Source: Bacteroidota bacterium (GTDB lineage: Bacteria; Bacteroidota; Kryptoniia; Kryptoniales; JAKASW01). From it: a stretch of DNA of 5,649 bases. The stretch covers positions 1 through 5,649 of the forward strand of contig JAJYOS010000472.1 of assembly GCA_021796055.1 (NCBI GenBank), written 5' to 3'. The translations under genes and the position numbers were made by a program. Positions 1 to 5,556 of this stretch are shown in pieces (within the stretch, counting starts at the first letter, position 1; each line of letters starts with the position of its first letter). The notes beneath the pieces are model-generated. The model saw only the letters and a program-made list of their open reading frames with translations, searched no databases and was not told the DNA's origin.

Positions 1-255
1 CCAGCCTTTCCCAGCCTTCCACTTCCGCCCGCAGCCGTTTGGCGCCCGCCGGGGTCAGATGGTAGAACTTGGCGTGCCGGTTGTTCTGCGATGTGCCCCA
101 ATTTGCTTTGAGCAGCCCCCTGCGAACCAGGCGGAACAGTGCCGGATATAGCGCGCCCTGCTCGATGAGCAAAGCGCCGGCGGAAATCTGCTGGATGCGA
201 AGGAGAACGCCATAACCGTGCAGCGGCCCCAGCGAGACCGCCTTCAGAATGCTCA
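1..255 (-). other. PadR-family winged-helix segment, in frame with the SLBB gene, running off the window
   Basis: Residues about 628-712 of the same reading frame match the PadR regulator type often found beside ABC permease genes. Visible hallmarks are L-G-P-L-H-G-Y-G-V (636-644), E-Q-G-A-L-Y-P-A-L (659-667), W-G-T-S-Q-N-N-R (680-687), A-K-F-Y-H-L-T-P-A-G (689-698) and W-E-R-L at the edge. PadR proteins are cytoplasmic DNA-binding repressors, so they make no sense attached to an exported OPX protein. The usual PadR N-terminus (a G-T-L-D type start) is absent: homology begins mid-helix, right after SLBB sequence. An ATG at 283 would be the only local start, but its first residues belong to the SLBB motif. 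By count, GC is 154/240 (64%) in 1-240 and 121/240 (50%) in 241-480. The family call is secure; its being part of this gene is doubtful. Confidence 0.8.
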
Positions 256-2137
256 GCTGTGCATTCTTCCTTACAAGATACATACCCTCGGTATAGGCAC
301 TGTTTTTAAGCCCCCCCGCCCTCTTTATGAAACTGCCGAGCCTTTCTCCCCTGTAAAGAATTGTGTATGTCCCGGGAAATGCCACCTCACCACTGACTGT
401 CACCATTTGGGGAAACTTCTTCGCTGAGTCTGCCTTCACCAGAACATGGTCGTAATCGTGAAGCCTGAAGTCGTCCTCGCGCCTCACGTTCCAGTAATCT
501 GTCGGGAGATTGATCGTGTACCTCGTCGAAAAGATATTGGAATTAATCGTGTCCATCCTCGTGATCTCGATGTTCTTAGTGGTCGCAGAATCGTTAAGCC
601 CACCCGCATCGATGATAAGATCGGTCAGGGTCATGTCCCTGAGCCGCGTGTAGGAACCAGGTCTCCTGACTTCACCTGAGATTGTCACGGTTCTTGTCGG
701 GAAGAAATCCCCGTCCGCATACACATGAACCGAGTCCCTGTTTTGCAGTACCAGATTATCGGAAGAGACGCCTTCCAGGGCCTTTGCCAGATTGAAGGCG
801 ATAATCTTCTTCTTCCCCGAAGGCAGAGTGCGGATGAGCGAGGCTTTCCCCAGAAAAGCATCGGGAAAGAGGCTGTCGGCTTTGACAATGAGGTCTCTGA
901 CTGTCATGTTGGACCCACTGAGCTCATACACTCCGGGCTGTCTCACATCTCCACTTATCGTCACCCTGTTCTGCGGAACATTGTTTACCGTGTCAATAGT
1001 GACGACATCACCATCATCCATCGGGTACCTGCTCTCCTCGAGCGCCTCAGTGGACTCAAAATTCAGATCGATGTTCAGAATATTATTTGTGTAATCGTTT
1101 CTCTGATTGAAAGGGATGACGCGGTTGATGTGGACGGTCTGATAGTACGCATCGAACGTCAAGCCGCTGGCAAATCTGAGAAGGTTCCCCAGCGTCTCGC
1201 CCTTCTTAAGTTCGTATATGGCCGGTCTGAACACGCTGCCGGAAATCGCCACCCGTTTACCGACAGGCGGGACGAAGACTATATCTCCGTCGTTCAGGTG
1301 TATGTCCTGGGATTGATCTCCTTTGATGAGATAGTCGTACAGGTCGATGTTGTCGATGACCTTCCCGTCCCTGACGACCTCGACGTTTCTCAGTGTTCCG
1401 TTTATCGTCGGCCCGCCGGAATAGTAAAGGGCCGTGAACGCAGAGGAGAGGGCCGGCAGCGTATAACCTCCGGGCTTCGCTACTTCACCGAGGACGTAGA
1501 TCTTCACGCTTCTAAGCTGGCCTGTTGAAACATTGAGGTGTGTAGTTGCCGTACCGTTGCGGCCGGGCAGCAGCGATGAATATACCTTCGACAGCCTGTC
1601 GTAAAGTCTTTGGCGGAGCTCACCCATGGTCAGTCCGTTGACGCTTACGAGTCCCACATTCGGCACATAGATATCGCCGTTCTTCGAAACATAAAGGTCC
1701 TGCACCAATTGTGTTTCGCCCCAGAGAGAGATAACTATCTCGTCGCCGGGTCCGATGACATAGTTAGTGGGTGTGGGGACGTTGAGTGAGGGTTGGAAGG
1801 TCGTGGGCAAATAAGTAAACACGTTGTATCCGAAAGCGGGAAGTGAGCTTGCCGATCCTCTGTCTGCAAACTCGGGTACGAGGTAGCTCGAAGCCGTTGC
1901 GGGAGCAGGCGGAGTAACCGCCGGTGCCGGTTGCTGCGGCGGTTTAGATGCGGCCGTCGAAGCACCCTGTGCCGCTTCGTACTGTTTAATCTGCGATGTG
2001 TCGACGCTGTACCCTATCGCGGCGGCTTTCTGTTGGATCTGCTGGGGCGACAAGCTCCCCAAAGGATTCGTCTGGGCAAAAGCTGCCACTAGCGGAAAGA
2101 GTAAAGACAGGAAAAAAAGGAAATGAGTTTTCTTCAT
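1..2137 (-). CDS. Wza-like SLBB polysaccharide export protein, 3' end replaced by PadR sequence (partial)
   Basis: Outer-membrane polysaccharide export (OPX) protein, expected to form the pore through which polymer leaves the cell. I translated the frame from the ATG at 2137 to the window edge: 712 codons without a stop. Residues 1-21 are a signal peptide (Lys-Lys, hydrophobic core, A-F-A before Gln22). Residues 57-84 are an Ala/Pro/Gln linker. The export domain starts near 125 with N-Y-V-I-G-P-G-D-E. Five SLBB repeats follow, starting near 209, 296, 392, 484 and 579, each with a V-x-(I/V)-x-G-x-V-x-x-P-G/A-x-Y core. The fifth reaches R-A-G-G-L and A-Y-T-E-G (606-618), then changes into a PadR winged helix from about 628. 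The true C-terminus is therefore missing. A weak AAGG lies 5 nt before the ATG. It is 122 bp downstream of the sugar-phosphate transferase and probably in the same exopolysaccharide locus. Function is confident up to residue 624. Confidence 0.9.
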   Translation of the reverse strand, partial: MKKTHFLFFLSLLFPLVAAFAQTNPLGSLSPQQIQQKAAAIGYSVDTSQIKQYEAAQGASTAASKPPQQPAPAVTPPAPATASSYLVPEFADRGSASSLPAFGYNVFTYLPTTFQPSLNVPTPTNYVIGPGDEIVISLWGETQLVQDLYVSKNGDIYVPNVGLVSVNGLTMGELRQRLYDRLSKVYSSLLPGRNGTATTHLNVSTGQLRSVKIYVLGEVAKPGGYTLPALSSAFTALYYSGGPTINGTLRNVEVVRDGKVIDNIDLYDYLIKGDQSQDIHLNDGDIVFVPPVGKRVAISGSVFRPAIYELKKGETLGNLLRFASGLTFDAYYQTVHINRVIPFNQRNDYTNNILNIDLNFESTEALEESRYPMDDGDVVTIDTVNNVPQNRVTISGDVRQPGVYELSGSNMTVRDLIVKADSLFPDAFLGKASLIRTLPSGKKKIIAFNLAKALEGVSSDNLVLQNRDSVHVYADGDFFPTRTVTISGEVRRPGSYTRLRDMTLTDLIIDAGGLNDSATTKNIEITRMDTINSNIFSTRYTINLPTDYWNVRREDDFRLHDYDHVLVKADSAKKFPQMVTVSGEVAFPGTYTILYRGERLGSFIKRAGGLKNSAYTEGMYLVRKNAQLSILKAVSLGPLHGYGVLLRIQQISAGALLIEQGALYPALFRLVRRGLLKANWGTSQNNRHAKFYHLTPAGAKRLRAEVEGWERL

Positions 2138-2142
2138 ATTGA

Positions 2143-2146
2143 CCTT
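2143..2146 (-). promoter_or_regulatory. Weak ribosome binding site of the SLBB gene
   Basis: On the minus strand AAGG lies 5 nt upstream of the ATG at 2137. It is short, but the signal peptide begins directly at this ATG, which supports the start. Confidence 0.4.
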
Positions 2147-2202
2147 GTTTTGGGACTATTGGACTTCATGACTTGAGAACTATGCAATTTTTGAAGATAT
2201 GG

Positions 2203-2208
2203 AGTATA
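2203..2208 (-). promoter_or_regulatory. Possible -10 box for the SLBB gene
   Basis: TATACT on the minus strand matches a sigma-70 type -10 at 5 of 6 positions. Seventeen bases upstream, the -35 region falls inside the 7-bp repeat array and reads TGAAAG, a poor match. If real, the SLBB gene has its own promoter with a leader of about 60 nt, and the array occupies its upstream element. Weak evidence. Confidence 0.22.
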
Positions 2209-2212
2209 GCAC

Positions 2213-2261
2213 TTTTGCCTTTAACCTTTCACCTTTTACCATTGACCTTTCACCTTTGACT
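2213..2261. repeat. Degenerate 7-bp tandem array 1 (TTTNACC units)
   Basis: Seven consecutive 7-bp units in exact register on the plus strand: TTTTGCC, TTTAACC, TTTCACC, TTTTACC, ATTGACC, TTTCACC, TTTGACT. The last unit overlaps the stop codon of the sugar-phosphate transferase (2260-2262). The array fills nearly half of the 122-bp gap before the SLBB gene. The period is strict while the fourth base of the unit varies freely. Confidence 0.85.
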
Positions 2262-3660
2262 AGTACGCTTTCGGGTCTCCGTTAATCGTCTCCCAAATAG
2301 TCATAAAGATGATGCGAACGTCGAGTCCAAACGACCAGTTTTGGATATACCACACGTCGTGTTCCACCCTCTTCTTCATCAGGCCGGGATCTCGCGTCTC
2401 CCCACGGTAACCGTTCACTTGCGCCCAGCCGGTTACACCTGGTTTCACAAGATGTCGCTGGAGATACATCGGGATAGAATATCTTGATTCTATGTTGAGC
2501 GGAGTGGGATGCGGGCGAGGCCCGACTATGCTCATCTCGCCTTTGAGGACATTCCAGAATTGCGGAAGCTCGTCCATATTCGTTTTCCGAAGGAACTTGC
2601 CGACCCTTGTTATCCTCGGATCGTCTTTCTTTGCCTGCTGGTATTTTCCATCTCTTCCGACATCGCTGCTTGTCACAACCATTGACCTGAACTTAAACGC
2701 ATTGAATCGTTGGTTGTCCCTTCCCCACCGCTCCTGCTTAAAGAATACCGGACCACCTGCTGACACTTTTATTGCCAATGCGATTATCGGCCAAAGCCAC
2801 CAGAAAAGAGTTAAGAACAAGAATAACGTGAAAAGGAAATCAAAACTCCTCTTCAACACTTTCCAATGCAGCTCACTGAGCCGCTCTTCACCGACGGTAA
2901 TCACCGGAAATCGACCGAACATCGATACCGAATACTTCCCTGAGAAGAACTTGGAATAATCGGGAACGATCCTGACCCTGGTCGTATGACGACCACACGT
3001 TATAATTATTTGTTGTACCTTTTCCAATGCCTTGCCCGGCAAAGAGATGATTACGTCGCTCACTTTCCTTTCTTCGATTAACCTGTCGAGTTCTTCGATC
3101 TTTCCCAGATATTGACCGTTTAGGTCCGTATTTTTCACGTCGTCTACAAAACCGACAAGATTGTATCCGAACTGCGGGTTTGCCTGCACTGCATCATAGA
3201 ATTCCCTACCGACTCTTCCCGCCCCGACTATTAAGAGGTTCCTAAGGTTTCGACCACGCCTTCTCAGATACTCAAGGCCTTTCCTGAAGAGGAGCTTCTC
3301 GGCAGACAGCCCAACGAACAGAATACCGGCATAAGTGACGACGAAAAATCTTGAAATCTGGTTTTCTTTCAGGAAAAATAAGATGAATATCGAGCTGAAA
3401 AGCTGAACCAGCGTACTCTTCGCAACTGCAACGAGCTCGAAACCAAAGTCGCGCGACCTGAATTCATCATAGAACCTTGTGGCGCCGGCATAGAAGAACC
3501 ATATGATGGCCAAGGACAGAAAAAGAATATCCGCCGCTCTGCCGGACCTGATCTTGTAGTACGCGAGAGAGATGACGATCCCGAGCCAAAATGAGATTGT
3601 CAGCACTCCGTAGTCCGCGGAAATACGGACTAGGTATAGCGATTTACATTTTGCTTCCAT
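2260..3660 (-). CDS. Exopolysaccharide polyprenyl-phosphate sugar-1-phosphate transferase (WcaJ-type)
   Basis: Inner-membrane enzyme that transfers a sugar-1-phosphate (glucose or galactose type; substrate not readable from sequence) from a UDP-sugar to undecaprenyl phosphate, the first step of repeat-unit synthesis. The 466-residue length is normal for the family. The N-terminus has four likely membrane helices (about 17-36, 43-63, 78-97, 103-121). A Rossmann-like CoA_binding_3 region follows, with [10 protein letters not shown] at 142-151. A hydrophobic stretch (about 274-300) precedes the catalytic Bac_transf domain: [10 protein letters not shown] (302-311), F-K-F-R-S-M (322-327), [12 protein letters not shown] (347-358), the M-D-E-L-P-Q motif with the catalytic Asp363-Glu364 pair known from PglC, then V-G-P-R-P (379-383) and K-P-G-V-T-G-W (406-412). 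The C-terminus G-D-P-K-A-Y looks natural. The start is the first ATG after an in-frame TAG; a GGGAG lies 11 nt upstream, a loose fit. It precedes the SLBB export gene. Confidence 0.95.
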   Translation of the reverse strand: MEAKCKSLYLVRISADYGVLTISFWLGIVISLAYYKIRSGRAADILFLSLAIIWFFYAGATRFYDEFRSRDFGFELVAVAKSTLVQLFSSIFILFFLKENQISRFFVVTYAGILFVGLSAEKLLFRKGLEYLRRRGRNLRNLLIVGAGRVGREFYDAVQANPQFGYNLVGFVDDVKNTDLNGQYLGKIEELDRLIEERKVSDVIISLPGKALEKVQQIIITCGRHTTRVRIVPDYSKFFSGKYSVSMFGRFPVITVGEERLSELHWKVLKRSFDFLFTLFLFLTLFWWLWPIIALAIKVSAGGPVFFKQERWGRDNQRFNAFKFRSMVVTSSDVGRDGKYQQAKKDDPRITRVGKFLRKTNMDELPQFWNVLKGEMSIVGPRPHPTPLNIESRYSIPMYLQRHLVKPGVTGWAQVNGYRGETRDPGLMKKRVEHDVWYIQNWSFGLDVRIIFMTIWETINGDPKAY

Positions 3661-4027
3661 CCGTTGCTAGTCTCCCGTTCGAATGGATACCAAGCCGTAT
3701 GTTATATTCCTCACAGTCATCTCCCTTTCCCAAAATGCTTTAACACAAAACGGATGCATCAGTCAGCCCAACGGCACAAGGCGATAATTCTAACCTAACG
3801 GAAACCAACCCCTCTTGAGACATTGAGTGTCAATTCTCTTCGCGACAGTCACGGCGAGCAGCGTCAAAGAGTCGAATGGCTTTATCAACACTTCTGACGC
3901 CTGCTAATCTTTTATTCTTGACTTTTACCTTTAACCTTGTTGTCTGTCAGCTACGGTGCCTTCATCGTTGGCTTTGACTACCTGCTCCTTTACCCACACA
4001 TAAATCCAGAGATCAGAACTTCAGACA
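3661..4027. other. Gap without a supportable gene
   Basis: This 367-bp stretch lies between the four-helix remnant and the sugar-phosphate transferase. I read both strands and found only short reading frames. It holds a small 7-bp repeat run near 3916-3936 and most of another at 4005-4039. A TTGACA on the minus strand (3828-3833) has no -10 partner. A 17-codon frame starting at 3720 sits in the same frame as the transferase and ends in a TAG three codons before its ATG. A promoter for the exopolysaccharide genes is expected here, but I cannot place it. Confidence 0.6.
3916..3936. repeat. Degenerate 7-bp tandem array 2 (short)
   Basis: Two clear units, TTTTACC and TTTAACC, lie in register on the plus strand, preceded by a looser TCTTGAC. 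They have the same TTTNACC form as array 1. Three units alone would be unconvincing; the match to array 1 makes it credible. Confidence 0.55.
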
Positions 4028-4039
4028 TCAGACGTCAAC
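4005..4039. repeat. Degenerate 7-bp tandem array 3 (NTCAGAN units)
   Basis: Five units with a 7-bp step on the plus strand: TCCAGAG, ATCAGAA, CTTCAGA, CATCAGA, CGTCAAC. The core TCAGA is the complement of the TCTGA core in arrays 4 and 5, so this array is inverted relative to them. It contains the TGA stop of the four-helix remnant (4028-4030). Confidence 0.65.
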
Positions 4040-4213
4040 TAAACCAACTAGGAAGGAATCCGGATGGTTTATCATAGATCCCAGCATTTTCCCCACTTCA
4101 TGGTTCTCTGCCGTCAACGTTTTGTGTTCTTCAATGCTGATAAAACCGCAATCTCTGGCGAAGTCGAGCGAAGGATCCGTTTCACTGTTTTCTCCGTCGC
4201 AACCAACCAGCTG
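4028..4213 (-). pseudogene. C-terminal remnant of a four-helix-bundle (S23/IVP-like) protein gene
   Basis: On the minus strand, a stop-free stretch of about 61 codons follows an in-frame TAA just upstream and ends at TGA 4028-4030. It contains S-L-D-F-A-R-D-C-G-F-I-S, then E-V-G-K-M-L-G-S-M-I-N-H-P. This is the third-to-fourth-helix signature of four-helix-bundle proteins, known from rRNA intervening sequences and scattered chromosomal copies. Full proteins are about 115-130 residues, so roughly half is missing. There is no usable start codon; the only in-frame ATGs are near the end. The missing N-terminal half is not found upstream, where the DUF5615 gene ends about 10 bp away. The last residues (V-D-V and stop) come from the 7-bp array. 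Family recognition is by eye and fairly good; the gene is almost certainly dead. Confidence 0.68.
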
Positions 4214-4222
4214 TCGTTATTT

Positions 4223-4567
4223 CTACGCGGATAGGAACTCAGGCCTGTTATTCATATCCTCTGCGTTTACAGAAAACCAGAGTTTCATAAACCGCTTAAG
4301 GAGTACCCCGACCGGCAATTGGTCCGAAACAATTATGCCGTTATGCCTTTTGCCCAATCGCGAAAATTTATTGTGGAGCAGAATGAAATCTTTTCTGTTG
4401 TGTGTAAGAATTGTCCTGCCTTGTTTTGCAGAACACTCAAGTTGTTCGTTATCCGACTTGCCGATGTTTCCGGCCAATTGCGTTTGGAGAGTATCGACAC
4501 CTCTGTTCGAGAGTGCCTGGGCGAATGAGAAAGGGACATCTTCATCAAGATAAACCCGTATCCTCAT
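4223..4567 (-). CDS. DUF5615 PIN-like toxin of a DUF433/DUF5615 toxin-antitoxin pair
   Basis: Predicted PIN-like ribonuclease toxin, 114 residues, the usual length for the family. Acidic residues expected of the fold are visible: L-D-E-D-V-P with Asp8, Glu9 and Asp10; S-D-N-E with Asp39 and Glu41; and T-H-N-R-K-D-F (55-61) with Asp60. The THNxxDF form is a common DUF5615 variant. It is followed by a conserved L-H and H-N-G-I-I-V-S (75-81). RNA cleavage is inferred from the PIN relationship and not shown by the sequence. The ATG overlaps the TGA of the DUF433 gene (shared ATGA, 4564-4567), and there is no ribosome site of its own, so translation is probably coupled to the antitoxin. The reading frame is intact, so the pair may be functional. 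The four-helix remnant begins about 10 bp after its stop. Confidence 0.88.
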   Translation of the reverse strand: MRIRVYLDEDVPFSFAQALSNRGVDTLQTQLAGNIGKSDNEQLECSAKQGRTILTHNRKDFILLHNKFSRLGKRHNGIIVSDQLPVGVLLKRFMKLWFSVNAEDMNNRPEFLSA

Positions 4568-4836
4568 TTATGAATCAGCGTCTTTAAGTTATCCTCACTC
4601 TCTTCATCTATCTCTTTGTCGATTTGTTCCCGGTGCTCGTAATAATAAGAAAGAGCATCATGAATCTGAGAGAGCGTTAGGTGCGGGAATTCCCGGGCAA
4701 GCTCCTCCGGGGAATAGCCAAGTTTGTAATAGGCTACTACCGTTGAGATTCTTGTCCTGGTGCCGGCCATGATAGGTCTACTCCCGGCGATGTCCTCCCT
4801 CGATATGACATATGGATGCGACACTTCCGTTGGCAT
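4564..4836 (-). CDS. DUF433 antitoxin (VapB45-like)
   Basis: Predicted DNA-binding antitoxin of 90 residues, partner of the DUF5615 toxin. The DUF433 signature is clear: Y-V-I-S-R-E-D-I-A-G-S-R-P-I-M-A-G-T-R (9-27), then L-G-Y-S-P-E-E-L (39-46) and F-P-H-L-T-L-S-Q-I-H-D-A-L-S-Y-Y (50-65). An acidic, likely helical tail (E-I-D-E-E-S-E-D) would bind the toxin. In the second residue pair of the G-G-x-P motif, Ser replaces Gly, a common change. An ATG seven codons upstream (4857) is in frame, but AGGAG lies 6 nt before the ATG at 4836 and nothing precedes 4857, so I take 4836. It overlaps the toxin gene by 4 bp. Antitoxins of this type usually repress their own operon; no operator could be identified. 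Confidence 0.9.
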   Translation of the reverse strand: MPTEVSHPYVISREDIAGSRPIMAGTRTRISTVVAYYKLGYSPEELAREFPHLTLSQIHDALSYYYEHREQIDKEIDEESEDNLKTLIHK

Positions 4837-4842
4837 GTCTGA

Positions 4843-4847
4843 CTCCT
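4843..4847 (-). promoter_or_regulatory. Ribosome binding site that sets the DUF433 start
   Basis: A perfect AGGAG on the minus strand lies 6 nt before the ATG at 4836. It lies inside the longer frame from 4857, which has no such site, and so decides the start. Confidence 0.75.
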
Positions 4848-4861
4848 GTTTCTTCATCTAT

Positions 4862-4891
4862 AAGATAGTCGGTGCAGAAGCGAATTCCCAA
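4862..4891 (-). promoter_or_regulatory. Possible sigma-70 type promoter of the DUF433/DUF5615 operon
   Basis: On the minus strand TTGGGA (4886-4891) and TATCTT (4862-4867) are separated by 18 bp, each matching the consensus at 4 of 6 positions. Transcription would start near 4855. This would leave a leader of about 20 nt before the ATG at 4836 and exclude the ATG at 4857. Moderate to weak. Confidence 0.3.
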
Positions 4892-4917
4892 GCACGCGCG
4901 ACACGCTGCTCTCCAGC

Positions 4918-5090
4918 TTCTGCCTTCTAATCCCCGACTTCCGACCTTCTGCCTGCGTCTTACGGACTTGGGCCAACAGGCTGACTTCTGACCTCTCTTC
5001 TTGACTCTCGACCTCTGGCCCTCTGTCTCTCCGATCTCCGACCTCTGACTTCTGACATCTGACCTCCGATCTCTGACCTCTGATCTCTAC
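4918..5090. repeat. Degenerate 7-bp tandem array 4 (NTCTGAC units), long and interrupted
   Basis: The core at 5036-5084 is seven units in exact register on the plus strand: CTCCGAC, CTCTGAC, TTCTGAC, ATCTGAC, CTCCGAT, CTCTGAC, CTCTGAT. Looser units of the same form extend back to about 4981. After a non-repeat interruption of about 35 bp (near 4945-4980), more decayed units run to about 4918. The right end contains the stop codon of the toxin stub (5087-5089). The array fills most of the gap between the stub and the DUF433 promoter. Confidence 0.85.
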
Positions 5091-5158
5091 TTCCCCTTCG
5101 CCTTTTCCACCTGCTCAAGAAACTTCAAGCTGCTTTTGCTGAAGTTATAGGTCCACAT
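5087..5158 (-). pseudogene. N-terminal stub of a RelE/ParE-type toxin gene
   Basis: A 23-codon frame on the minus strand starts with ATG at 5158 and overlaps the end of the antitoxin-like gene by 14 bp in another frame, a usual layout for antitoxin-toxin pairs. Its product begins M-W-T-Y-N-F-S-K-S-S-L-K-F-L-E-Q, matching the first strand and helix of RelE/ParE ribosome- or gyrase-targeting toxins. It then ends at TAG (5087-5089), which lies inside the 7-bp array. A full toxin is about 85-100 residues, so three quarters, including all catalytic positions, is missing. I found no remainder downstream of the array. The family call rests on about 16 residues plus the context. Confidence 0.6.
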
Positions 5159-5357
5159 TTCCAAGGTCGACCTTCACGTAATCCTCTTTCTTATACTTTG
5201 CAGGCTCACCAATTTCCTTTTCTATCAGGCGCATTTCGTTCTCGTCGACTTCAGGGATCAGGCTCAATCTAGTCTCCAATAGCTTCTCATCCATGACTTC
5301 CTTAACCGCTCTCTTCACTATCTCATAAATCTTCTGCTCAGACACATTCGATTCCAT
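5145..5357 (-). CDS. Small antitoxin-like protein, orphaned partner of the RelE/ParE stub
   Basis: A 70-residue acidic protein. Residues about 7-30 form a likely amphipathic helix (K-I-Y-E-I-V-K-R-A-V-K-E-V-M-D-E-K-L-L-E). Then comes a segment with D-E-N-E-M-R-L-I-E-K-E-I-G-E-P (38-52) and a short basic-acidic tail (A-K-Y-K-K-E-D-Y-V-K-V-D). This resembles small antitoxins preceding RelE/ParE toxins: a helix that embraces the toxin and an E-E/N-E-M-x-x-I-E-x-x-x-G-x-P motif. I do not recognise a named family with certainty. The start is well supported by AAAAGGAG with a 9-nt spacer. The next frame overlaps its stop and is a truncated toxin, so this protein may now lack a partner. It could persist as a regulator or an anti-toxin against other copies. 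Confidence 0.75.
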   Translation of the reverse strand: MESNVSEQKIYEIVKRAVKEVMDEKLLETRLSLIPEVDENEMRLIEKEIGEPAKYKKEDYVKVDLGNVDL

Positions 5358-5366
5358 ATCAAAATG

Positions 5367-5374
5367 CTCCTTTT
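5367..5374 (-). promoter_or_regulatory. Ribosome binding site of the antitoxin-like gene
   Basis: AAAAGGAG on the minus strand lies 9 nt upstream of the ATG at 5357. It is the strongest such site in the window with the DUF433 one. Confidence 0.7.
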
Positions 5375-5399
5375 ACTTCTATCTGCGTCGTTCTCAAAA

Positions 5400-5427
5400 A
5401 GTTAAAAGAATCAGGTTAAGAAGTCAA
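5400..5427 (-). promoter_or_regulatory. Possible promoter of the antitoxin-like gene
   Basis: On the minus strand TTGACT (5422-5427, 5 of 6 to the -35 consensus) and TTAACT (5400-5405, 3 of 6 to the -10 consensus) are 16 bp apart. The predicted start near 5393 would give a leader of about 35 nt with the ribosome site in place. The -10 is poor, so this is tentative. Confidence 0.28.
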
Positions 5428-5466
5428 AGATCTACCGACACGAAGTGACGACACACTATCTCCTCC

Positions 5467-5515
5467 TTCTGACCTCTGTCCTCTGCTCTCTGACCTCTGA
5501 CCTCTGTCTTCCGAC
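5467..5515. repeat. Degenerate 7-bp tandem array 5 (NTCTGAC units)
   Basis: Seven units in exact register on the plus strand: TTCTGAC, CTCTGTC, CTCTGCT, CTCTGAC, CTCTGAC, CTCTGTC, TTCCGAC. Same unit and orientation as array 4. A palindromic hairpin begins at the very next base. Confidence 0.88.
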
Positions 5516-5541
5516 CGGAGTTCACTCCGCGCTTCGCGGGG
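5516..5541. repeat. Two overlapping inverted repeats between arrays 5 and 6
   Basis: CGGAGT-TC-ACTCCG (5516-5529) is a perfect 6-bp stem. CCGCG-CTT-CGCGG (5527-5539) is a perfect 5-bp stem that can extend to C5525-G5541 through a T-G pair. They share bases and so are mutually exclusive. No T-tract follows on either strand, so neither is a convincing intrinsic terminator. Confidence 0.65.
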
Positions 5542-5556
5542 ACTTCTGCTCATTCA

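Noticed and set aside
725..1528. Long plus-strand open frame of 267 codons
   Set aside because: It lies antisense to the SLBB gene, has no family features or ribosome site, and its amino-acid composition looks like a mirror of the coding strand.
2492..2959. Plus-strand open frame of 155 codons
   Set aside because: Antisense to the conserved catalytic domain of the sugar-phosphate transferase; no recognisable domain.
3669..3720. 17-codon leader peptide or N-terminal extension of the sugar-phosphate transferase
   Set aside because: It is in frame with the transferase but ends in TAG before its ATG. Its ATG sits directly against the GGGAG, and the transferase is already full length without it.
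3828..3833. Promoter for the exopolysaccharide genes from a perfect TTGACA on the minus strand
   Set aside because: No -10-like hexamer is found 16-18 bp downstream (the sequence there is GGTTGG-like).
3931..4020. Minus-strand frame of about 29 codons after the four-helix remnant
   Set aside because: No start codon, no recognisable motif, and it borders repeat arrays; it is probably chance.
4122..4553. Plus-strand open frame of 143 codons
   Set aside because: Antisense to the DUF5615 gene and the four-helix remnant, both of which have clear family motifs on the other strand.
4918..5090. CRISPR array
   Set aside because: The repeat period is 7 bp with drifting units and no spacers of regular length; no cas genes are present.
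5516..5541. Rho-independent terminator
   Set aside because: The stems are GC-rich, but no run of T follows on either strand.
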